Below the pieces are notes generated by a model. It searched no databases. It was not told where the DNA came from and worked only from the letters and a program-made list of their open reading frames with translations. Shown one piece after another: positions 1-5,411 of a stretch of DNA of 12,040 nucleotides (position 1 is its first letter; each line of letters starts with the position of its first letter). A program made the translations under genes and the position numbers. Origin of the DNA: RGIG2945 sp045540355 (GTDB lineage Bacteria; Bacillota; Clostridia; Oscillospirales; Acutalibacteraceae); NCBI GenBank assembly GCA_045540355.1, contig JAZQHB010000034.1, positions 1-12,040 of the forward strand, in the 5' to 3' direction.

Positions 1-1
1 T

Positions 2-2269
2 AAGCTGAAAGAATATCTCGTTTCAAACGGAGACAGTGTAAAAAAAGGCGATGACCTTGCCACAGTTGACAAGGTTACACTTATGCAGGCTATCAGCTCT
101 GTCCAGGAAACTATGGATTATTTAAGAAAAGAAACAGAGAAAGCCAGAACCGAAAGCTCTACAGACAGTATAAAAGCACAGAGAAAGGGAACAGTCAAAG
201 CAGTTTATGCTAAAGAAGGTGACGATGTACAGAGCGTTATGCTTAAAAAGGGTGCTCTCGCCGTACTTTCTCTCGACGGTCTTATGTCCGTGGAGATCGA
301 GCCCGAAAGTGATATTTCCGCAGGCGAAAAGGTAAAAGTTGTCTTCAGGGATAAAACCTGTGTAAGCGGACAGGTTGACACCTATCTTGACGGTGTAGCA
401 AGAATCACCTTTGAGGATGAAAACTACACCGAGGGCACAAAGGTAACCATCACAAAAGCAGACGGCACCAAAATCGGCAGCGGAAAAATCCGGATTAACA
501 GCCGCTGGAATGCCACGGCTTATTCAGGCACCGTTTCCTCGGTAAAAATAAGCGAAAAGGAAAGTGTTTCATCCGGTGAAACTCTCTTTACTCTCAAGAA
601 TGTCAGCAGTACAGCGAAATATGATAATCTCGCTTCACAACACAGAAAATACGAAGAACTTATGCTGACTCTTTTTGAAATATATCAGAGCGGCACCGTA
701 AAAGCTCCTTTCGACGGTATCGTTTCAGGCATAGACAAAAACAGTACACTTCTTCTTTCCGATACAGGAAGCCTGAGCATAGAGCTTTTGGCAAATGCTC
801 CTGACGGTAATAATGAAACAACATACTGTAATTATATCGGCAGGATTGGTGCTGTTAACGAGGGTATATGGACAGTAAATCTTAACCCTGAAAATCAGGT
901 AATTACAGATTACAAAAACCTTTTACATGTAGATTTTTCTGAAGAAAAAATGACGCAGAACGGCAATTTCAATCCCACTGTACCCGTCTATGAGCTTGAT
1001 GAAAACGGATGGAATCAGATAGACGCCAACGATGTGAAGGCCGGAGACGTTATCCTCTTTGCAGGTACGGATACATCTGATATTGTGTGGGCGGTGCGTG
1101 TAATAAAGGGAACTGTTTTACCGCCGGATATCACTACGGAGCCCTCAACCACAGAACCGACTACTACAGAACCGACTACTGCAGTGCCCTCTACCACGGA
1201 GCCTTCAACTACGGTTCCGAGCACTACACATCCGTCCACCTCACCCACAAGACCTTCAGGCAGCGATATAACCATACCTTCGGGCAGCGACATAACCATA
1301 CCCTCAGGTGGTGATATTACCATACCTTCAGGCGGTGACATAACAATACCCTCAGGTGGCGATATTACTATGCCTTCGGGCGGTGACTTTACTATGCCTT
1401 CAGGTGGCGACATTACAATGCCTTCAGGTGGCGACATTACGATGCCTTCAGGTGGCGACATTACTACGCCTTCGGGTGGCGACTTTACTATGCCTTCGGG
1501 TGGCGACATAACAATGCCTTCAGGCGGTGACTTTACTATGCCTTCAGGCGGTGACATAACAATGCCTTCAGGCGGTGACTTTACTATGCCTTCAGGCGGC
1601 GACGTAACCATACCTTCAGGCGGAAATATTACGATTCCGGGAGGAGGCTTTTTCGGAGGTTCCTTCAGTGGTGACCTTTCAGGTCTGCAGTCAGGTATGA
1701 TACAGGGTGAAAATGAATTCAAGCTCTTTGACCTTGAAGGAATAACTGTATTATCCGTTACCCCCAACGATATCATAACCGTTAATGTTTCCGTGGATGA
1801 GCTTGATTTATCGAAAATCAAAACAGGTATGAAAGCTGAAATAACTCTTGATGCCTTTATCGGTGAAGGCTTTGAGGGTGTTATAAGCAATATCGGAACA
1901 AACGGAAAAAACTCAGGCGGTAACAGTAAATTCTCTGTGGAAATTACTATGGACAGAGCAGAAAATATGCTTGTCGGAATGAATGCCACGGCAAAAATAA
2001 TTCTGGCTTCTCAAAAGGATGTTCTTACAGTACCCGTTGAGGCTCTCTGCGACCTCGGTAACGAAACAGTGATTTATACGAAGTATGACAAGGGTGATGA
2101 CACGCTCAAAAAGCCTGTTGCCGTAACTGTCGGTGCATCTGACGGCGAGGTAGCAGAAATACTTTCGGGACTGGATGAGGGTCAGGAATACTATTATTCT
2201 TATTATGATGAATATCAGTCATCAGAAAGCTCCGACAGATTCAGCATGGGCCGATTCGGTGATATGTAA
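2..2269 (+). CDS. HlyD/MacA-type efflux adaptor subunit with internal repeats (5' end outside window)
   Basis: The frame is open from base 2, so the gene starts upstream and the ATG at 83 is internal. Residues before that ATG read as half of a lipoyl-like domain (YLVSNGDSVKKGDDLA), completed near residues 53-75 from that ATG. A second lipoyl-like pair follows at about 168-240 (GTVSSVKISEKESVSSGETL and GTVKAPFDGIVSGI). A Thr/Pro/Glu linker spans 351-390 and sixteen 8-residue PSGGDITM-type repeats span 391-518. The C-terminal part, about 545-715, looks like the adaptor beta-barrel and membrane-proximal domain (VLTVPVEAL). Such proteins couple a membrane transporter, usually a MacB-type ABC system, to export; the partner would lie upstream. 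The lipoyl hairpins are very short, and the repeat-rich linker could span the cell wall (inference). The protein ends in a Tyr-rich stretch (EYYYSYYDEY). A terminator follows, so it is the last gene of its operon. Family call is confident; substrate unknown. Confidence 0.85.
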   Translation, partial: KLKEYLVSNGDSVKKGDDLATVDKVTLMQAISSVQETMDYLRKETEKARTESSTDSIKAQRKGTVKAVYAKEGDDVQSVMLKKGALAVLSLDGLMSVEIEPESDISAGEKVKVVFRDKTCVSGQVDTYLDGVARITFEDENYTEGTKVTITKADGTKIGSGKIRINSRWNATAYSGTVSSVKISEKESVSSGETLFTLKNVSSTAKYDNLASQHRKYEELMLTLFEIYQSGTVKAPFDGIVSGIDKNSTLLLSDTGSLSIELLANAPDGNNETTYCNYIGRIGAVNEGIWTVNLNPENQVITDYKNLLHVDFSEEKMTQNGNFNPTVPVYELDENGWNQIDANDVKAGDVILFAGTDTSDIVWAVRVIKGTVLPPDITTEPSTTEPTTTEPTTAVPSTTEPSTTVPSTTHPSTSPTRPSGSDITIPSGSDITIPSGGDITIPSGGDITIPSGGDITMPSGGDFTMPSGGDITMPSGGDITMPSGGDITTPSGGDFTMPSGGDITMPSGGDFTMPSGGDITMPSGGDFTMPSGGDVTIPSGGNITIPGGGFFGGSFSGDLSGLQSGMIQGENEFKLFDLEGITVLSVTPNDIITVNVSVDELDLSKIKTGMKAEITLDAFIGEGFEGVISNIGTNGKNSGGNSKFSVEITMDRAENMLVGMNATAKIILASQKDVLTVPVEALCDLGNETVIYTKYDKGDDTLKKPVAVTVGASDGEVAEILSGLDEGQEYYYSYYDEYQSSESSDRFSMGRFGDM
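1133..1252 (+). repeat. Thr/Pro/Glu-rich coding repeat (TTEPS-type linker)
   Basis: About 40 codons encode irregular 4-6 residue units such as TTEPST, TTEPTT, TTVPST and TTHPST. This is a typical extended extracytoplasmic linker. It leads directly into the 24-bp repeat array of the same gene. Confidence 0.85.
1253..1636 (+). repeat. Sixteen tandem 24-bp coding repeats (PSGGDITM units)
   Basis: Sixteen in-frame 8-codon units encode PSG(S/G)D(I/F/V)T(I/M/T). The first two units carry PSGSD, the last two drift to PSGGDVTI and PSGGNITI, and the middle units alternate DITM and DFTM. Many units are nearly identical at DNA level, for example repeated ccttcaggcggtgactttac, so copy number could change by slippage or recombination without breaking the frame. 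The array lacks stops on the other strand, which creates a long antisense open frame there. Confidence 0.95.
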
Positions 2270-2371
2270 GACAGCCTCCGCTCTGACAAATAACATAACA
2301 AGGGCAGAACAAGAGAACCCTGCATTTCTCAGGCACAATCAGTTGTATTAAAGCAACATCAGAAATAGCCA

Positions 2372-2417
2372 CAGACACACCCTAACGGAAAACCCGAAAG
2401 GTGTGTCTGATTTTTTT
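2372..2417 (+). terminator. Intrinsic terminator after the efflux adaptor gene
   Basis: A 10-bp perfect stem (cagacacacc at 2372-2381 with ggtgtgtctg at 2400-2409) has an inner cgg/ccg pair in its loop. It is followed by one A and seven Ts (2411-2417). It lies about 100 bp after the adaptor stop codon. Confidence 0.9.
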
Positions 2418-2458
2418 ATATTATGACAGAAACAATCACAAAGCAATAACATTATTAT

Positions 2459-2626
2459 CAAAACCACGGGAGTGTCCGTACCGAAGAACTAAAACTGAGT
2501 ATAACTCTGTCTGTAATGATTGATAGTTCCTTCTCTTAAATTCCTATGCCGACAGTATACAAGATACCTCTCACAGCCTTCTTTAAAGGTAATAGATTTA
2601 GTTGATTTCATCTTCAGCTTCTGCAT
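2459..2626 (-). pseudogene. Tyrosine recombinase (phage-type integrase), N-terminal remnant
   Basis: An ATG at 2626 has a good ribosome binding site (gtgagg, 7 bases upstream). It opens 45 codons containing SITFKEGCERYLVYCR and NLREGTINHYRQSYTQF. This matches the N-terminal core-binding (SAM-like) domain pattern of integrases: ..F..YL.YCR.RNL...TI.HYR.... A TAG at 2489-2491 interrupts it, but the same frame continues as FFGTDTPV, a usual continuation, before similarity fades near 2460. No catalytic domain (R..H.R..Y) follows, so the gene is dead, with both an in-frame stop and a deletion of most of its length. Its start and ribosome binding site are intact, so a 45-residue peptide could still be made. 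Recognition is by pattern from memory, not by search. Confidence 0.65.
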
Positions 2627-2648
2627 TAAAAAACCTCACAATTCATAC

Positions 2649-2705
2649 AAAAAAATATAGACACATCATCTGAGAAAACTCAAAAATGATGTGTCTAAGT
2701 TTTTA
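2649..2705. terminator. Two-way intrinsic terminator
   Basis: A 12-bp stem (tagacacatcat at 2658-2669 with atgatgtgtcta at 2686-2697) encloses an inner tgag/ctca pair with an AAAA loop. Ts at 2700-2705 serve the + strand and the A-run at 2649-2655 serves the - strand. It stands just upstream of the integrase remnant and would block read-through into it. Confidence 0.75.
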
Positions 2706-2754
2706 TTAATTAAATTTCACGTGTCGAGATTTTTTCAAGAACTTCAGTAGTCTT

Positions 2755-2778
2755 AAAAAGTCTCATAAACCCTTATGA
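2755..2778 (-). terminator. Small terminator after the gene-end remnant
   Basis: A 6-bp stem (tcataa at 2763-2768, ttatga at 2773-2778) is followed on the - strand by gactttttaag. It sits about 10 bp past the stop codon of the 2788-2853 remnant. The stem is short and efficiency may be low. Confidence 0.45.
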
Positions 2779-2787
2779 ATAAAGGAA

Positions 2788-2853
2788 TTACTTACTTGCC
2801 TCTTCAATAGCAACTGCACATGCAACGGTCATACCAACCATGGGGTTGTTACC
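2788..2853 (-). pseudogene. 3' end remnant of an unidentified protein-coding gene
   Basis: On the - strand 21 codons encode a peptide starting GNNPMVGMTVACAVAIEE and ending ASK before a TAA stop. It looks like the conserved C-terminus of a housekeeping enzyme, which I cannot name. A stop codon lies immediately upstream in frame, so no longer gene exists here. A small hairpin with a T-run follows the stop, as at a true gene end. A bare gene 3' end beside an integrase remnant is what integration at a gene 3' end would leave behind (inference). It could also be simple deletion debris or chance. Confidence 0.4.
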
Positions 2854-2948
2854 TTAATTTATGGGTTGTTTTTCAGCGTCATGCAGGCTGTTTTTATGCA
2901 GGAAAAACCACTAAAATGGTACTTGTTGTTCCCTGGTGTATTTGGCTG

Positions 2949-2995
2949 TTGTAAAGTTTTGTAAAGTTTCGGGGTGTGGGTGGGAGTTGTAAAGC
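2949..2995 (+). repeat. Three direct TTGTAAAG repeats
   Basis: TTGTAAAG occurs at 2949-2956, 2959-2966 and 2988-2995; the first two extend to TTGTAAAGTTT and are spaced one helical turn apart. They lie between the 3' end of the AAA+ ATPase gene and the gene-end remnant, in an otherwise empty stretch (2854-3007) that also has two ATGCAGG copies near 2880-2902. They may be protein-binding repeats such as integrase arm sites; this is a guess. Confidence 0.5.
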
Positions 2996-3007
2996 TTTGA
3001 TACAAAA

Positions 3008-4231
3008 CTAAATCATCCATATAGGCACAATATAGTTTTCAGTATTAACGGCAGACAACTCGGGACGCATACAAAGTATGGCACCGTTACCTCTTTTTAC
3101 AGAACCTTTATCAAGAATTGAAAAGACTTTTACAAGCTCTGTTCCGGGATTAACGGAACGCTTTATTTCCAGCGGATGAAGCTCACCGTCAGACTCGATA
3201 ACCATATCAATCTCGTTATTATCCTTGTCACGGTAATACCACAAAAGACATTCCTTGCCGTCGTTGTGATAGCTCTTGATAATTTCACTTACAACAAAAT
3301 TTTCAAGAATAGCACCGTTGCTCGCACCATTCTGAAGTATCTCTGCTGAGCTGTATCGGGTAAGATATGCTATAAGTCCCGTATCAAAAAAATACATTTT
3401 CGGTGTTTTTATAGTTCTCTTGAGGAGATTATTTGAATAAGGCCTCACATAAAAAATTATATCAGACTTTTCAAGAACAGCCAGCCATCTTTTCGCAGTC
3501 TCATCCGAAATGCCAACATCACCGGCAATATCGTGAATGTTGAGCATCTGTCCGGCACGGCAGGCTGCAGCTCTTATGAAATCCTGAAAAAGGAATTTAT
3601 CGCTAACATTAATAAGCTCCGCTACGTCTCTCTCAATATAAGTCTGGATATAGCTTGAATAAAAGATATCTCTGTCAGAGAATCTGCCGCTGACAAGTCC
3701 GGGCATTGAACCATTCCAGATTCGATCATAAATCTCTTTTATGCCTGCAGGCTTACCTGTTACTTTTCTCTGTTTAAGTTTATTGAGTTCAACAGAAAAC
3801 GGTGTGTTTTTTCCTTCGCCGTATATCTCATGCTGAGACAAACTCGACATATGAAGTATCGCTACTCTGCCTGCCAATGATTCCTGTGCAAGCTCCATCA
3901 TCTTGAATGCTTGCGAACCCGTAAGCCAGAAATCACCGGGATTTGCACCACCATCAATAGCAATTTTAATATATGAAAAAAGTTCGGGTGCATACTGTAC
4001 TTCGTCAATCATAATGGGCAATTCGTGGAGCTGGAAAAATAGTGCAGGATCATTTTTTGCGATTCTTCTCTCATCAAGGTCGTCAAGTGTTACATAACTT
4101 CTGTCAACAGACATTATTTCTTTGAGTACCGTTGTTTTACCCACCTGCCTGGGACCGGTGATAAGAACACAAGAATATTCTTTTGAAAGAGAAAGAATTT
4201 TCTCTTCGATGTCACGTTTAATGTAAGACAT
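3008..4231 (-). CDS. AAA+ ATPase, AAA_14/DUF4143 family
   Basis: The 407-residue protein has Walker A GPRQVGKTT (26-34), Walker B IMIDEVQ (73-79), a sensor-like LTGSQ (103-107) and a following GR (121-122). The YIERDV segment (198-203) opens the DUF4143 half. Near the C-terminus, E340-x-D342 and E355-I-K357 (in PLEIK) resemble the core of a PD-(D/E)XK nuclease fold, as known for this family. Length is typical for these Firmicute and archaeal ATPases, whose biological role is undefined; they are often strain-variable and multi-copy. The start is fixed by GGAG 7 bases upstream of ATG and a near-consensus promoter. The gene is monocistronic, facing the decayed integration region. Family assignment is secure, function is not. 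Confidence 0.9.
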   Translation of the reverse strand: MSYIKRDIEEKILSLSKEYSCVLITGPRQVGKTTVLKEIMSVDRSYVTLDDLDERRIAKNDPALFFQLHELPIMIDEVQYAPELFSYIKIAIDGGANPGDFWLTGSQAFKMMELAQESLAGRVAILHMSSLSQHEIYGEGKNTPFSVELNKLKQRKVTGKPAGIKEIYDRIWNGSMPGLVSGRFSDRDIFYSSYIQTYIERDVAELINVSDKFLFQDFIRAAACRAGQMLNIHDIAGDVGISDETAKRWLAVLEKSDIIFYVRPYSNNLLKRTIKTPKMYFFDTGLIAYLTRYSSAEILQNGASNGAILENFVVSEIIKSYHNDGKECLLWYYRDKDNNEIDMVIESDGELHPLEIKRSVNPGTELVKVFSILDKGSVKRGNGAILCMRPELSAVNTENYIVPIWMI

Positions 4232-4269
4232 AACGCCGCTCCTTTTCGTCTGTTATTAGATACAATCTT

Positions 4270-4298
4270 ATTTTAGCCGAAAAAATATGTAATGTCAA
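4270..4298 (-). promoter_or_regulatory. Sigma-A promoter for the AAA+ ATPase gene
   Basis: On the - strand, TTGACA (4293-4298) is separated by 17 bp from TAAAAT (4270-4275). This is a perfect -35 and a five-of-six -10, implying a leader of roughly 30 bases before the ATG at 4231. Confidence 0.85.
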
Positions 4299-4312
4299 TA
4301 GAAAATTTTAGC

Positions 4313-4344
4313 AAAAACGGGTTCTCCTTATGGAAAACCCGTTT
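4313..4344 (-). terminator. Terminator after the tandem OB-fold gene
   Basis: A 9-bp stem (aaacgggtt at 4315-4323 with aacccgttt at 4336-4344) continues as a tcc/gga pair after one mismatch, with a TTAT loop. On the - strand it runs into TTTTT. It lies 16 bp past the stop of the OB-fold gene and upstream of the ATPase promoter, separating the two units. Confidence 0.7.
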
Positions 4345-4359
4345 AAAATTATTTTAACA

Positions 4360-4899
4360 TCATCCCGTCATATATTGTGAACCAACATAATTCTGATAAT
4401 ACACATACTCACCATCGGAAGATTTCTTCCTTACACTCTGTACAGAACCGCAGGTTCTGATACGCTCACCCGGTTCAAAATTCAGACGTCGAACATCAGG
4501 ATAATAAAATACAACAGGCACATAAGATACCCTACCTTTTTGCTCCGTCTTAACTGTAATTTTCATACAATTAGGCAAATCTTTGATTTTTACTACAGTT
4601 CCATCTAACCAGAATTGATTATAAAAGCCCTCGTCGGTATACTCATTCGGCGGAACAACATTGTCTATGAAAATGGTCTGTGTATATTTACCGTTGTTTA
4701 TAGAGCTTTGGATATTGCCACTCAGATTGATATAATCTCCTATTTCGAACTCTTTCAGTTGTTCTTTTATTTGTTTATCAGCGGTAAAACACAGAATCAC
4801 ATTTCCTTTCGTCCCTATTCTTAATAATATGTTGTTTTTATTTTCTGTTTCAAATATGTATAAAACTTTACCTTTGATTTTTACTTCGTTTGTCTTCAT
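4360..4899 (-). CDS. Tandem OB-fold (SSB-like) protein, function unknown
   Basis: The 179-residue soluble protein appears to be two copies of one beta-rich domain. Residues about 6-81 (VKIKGKVLYIFETEN ... GDYINLSGNIQSS ... TIFIDNV) align by eye with about 97-172 (FWLDGTVVKIKDLPN ... GERIRTCGSVQSV ... YYQNYV). Both share the G-x-V opening strand, the G(D/E)-x-I turn and the G-x-(I/V)-Q-S strand typical of OB-folds in single-stranded DNA-binding proteins. No SSB acidic C-terminal tail is present, so it is unlikely to be the housekeeping SSB. The start is supported by AAAGGAG 9 bases upstream of ATG. The gene diverges from the small gene at 5063 and has its own terminator. Nucleic-acid binding is inferred from fold pattern only. 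Confidence 0.6.
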   Translation of the reverse strand: MKTNEVKIKGKVLYIFETENKNNILLRIGTKGNVILCFTADKQIKEQLKEFEIGDYINLSGNIQSSINNGKYTQTIFIDNVVPPNEYTDEGFYNQFWLDGTVVKIKDLPNCMKITVKTEQKGRVSYVPVVFYYPDVRRLNFEPGERIRTCGSVQSVRKKSSDGEYVYYQNYVGSQYMTG

Positions 4900-4954
4900 T
4901 TTCTATAACTCCTTTATTTTAATATCAAACCGATTACTCCATAGCGTGTTGTCG

Positions 4955-5035
4955 ATCTGTTATTAATATGTAAGACAGAGTTGTATGATAATCAAAATTT
5001 TTCACTTTTTCTGTTCCTATCTGTCATATTAATAT
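4955..5035. repeat. Imperfect ATCTGT..ATTAATAT direct repeat between divergent genes
   Basis: atctgttattaatatg (4955-4970) and atctgtcatattaatat (5019-5035) share the ATCTGT head and an ATTAATAT core. They flank the space where promoters for the OB-fold gene (-) and the 62-residue gene (+) must lie. Candidate boxes there (TTCACT, 18 bp, CATATT on +) are weak. AT-rich chance similarity is possible. Confidence 0.3.
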
Positions 5036-5062
5036 TAAATAACCCTGAAAGGAAGTATCAAT

Positions 5063-5251
5063 ATGAATAATAAAAAGGATAAAGTTGTGTGTATTATTCT
5101 TATGAATATGGTAATTGCTGAAATACAAAAGATAATCGAAGTTGAAATTGATAAGAAGGAAAACGGAGATTATACCCTTGTTGATTTACTCATCGAAGCA
5201 AATGAATTGCTGTCCATTTCCTGTGAAGAAATAGGTAAAGATGTAATATGA
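5063..5251 (+). CDS. Small hypothetical protein (62 aa)
   Basis: A 62-residue protein follows a good ribosome binding site (AAAGGAAG, 7 bases before ATG) and is followed 10 bp after its stop by a strong hairpin, so the unit has the layout of a real gene. The N-terminus is Lys/Asn/Asp-rich (MNNKKDK), then a hydrophobic segment (VVCIILMNMVIAEIQKII, about 8-25), then an acidic amphipathic half with LVDLLIEANELL. It is probably helical and cytoplasmic or peripherally membrane-bound. No family is recognised. Confidence 0.6.
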   Translation: MNNKKDKVVCIILMNMVIAEIQKIIEVEIDKKENGDYTLVDLLIEANELLSISCEEIGKDVI

Positions 5252-5261
5252 AACAAAGCTG

Positions 5262-5289
5262 TATCCCGGAGTTTTTTTACTCTGGGATA
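5262..5289 (+). terminator. Hairpin terminator after the 62-aa gene
   Basis: An 11-bp stem (tatcccggagt at 5262-5272 with actctgggata at 5279-5289, one G-T pair) has a six-T loop. The T-run after the stem is weak (ttgattt), so efficiency is uncertain. Confidence 0.6.
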
Positions 5290-5348
5290 TTGATTTAGGT
5301 GTTATAAAATTCAATATCAATAAAAAAAGGTTATGTAGAAAATTTGTG

Positions 5349-5376
5349 TTGTTAAAATTAATTTTTGTGATATAAT
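5349..5376 (+). promoter_or_regulatory. Promoter for the acidic repeat protein
   Basis: TTGTTA (5349-5354), a 16-bp spacer and a perfect TATAAT (5371-5376), with an extended -10 TG at 5368-5369. AAGGAG follows 9 bases before the ATG at 5412. Confidence 0.8.
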
Positions 5377-5411
5377 TTATTCAGAGCAAAGAAAACAAGG
5401 AGACAGTTGTT

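Noticed and set aside
83..85. ATG at 83 as the start of the adaptor gene
   Set aside because: The frame is open to the window edge and the codons before 83 encode conserved lipoyl-domain residues, so this Met is internal.
1253..1636. The repeat array as a CRISPR or other non-coding array
   Set aside because: The units are contiguous 24-bp in-frame codon repeats with no unique spacers.
1015..1989. Long antisense open frame (324 codons) opposite the adaptor gene
   Set aside because: It is a by-product of the 24-bp repeat lacking stops on the other strand. The predicted protein is a PPEGIV repeat with no ribosome binding site or independent support.
4270..4359. A riboswitch or structured leader upstream of the AAA+ ATPase gene
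   Set aside because: The promoter leaves a leader of only about 30 bases; the hairpin nearby is the terminator of the upstream OB-fold gene.
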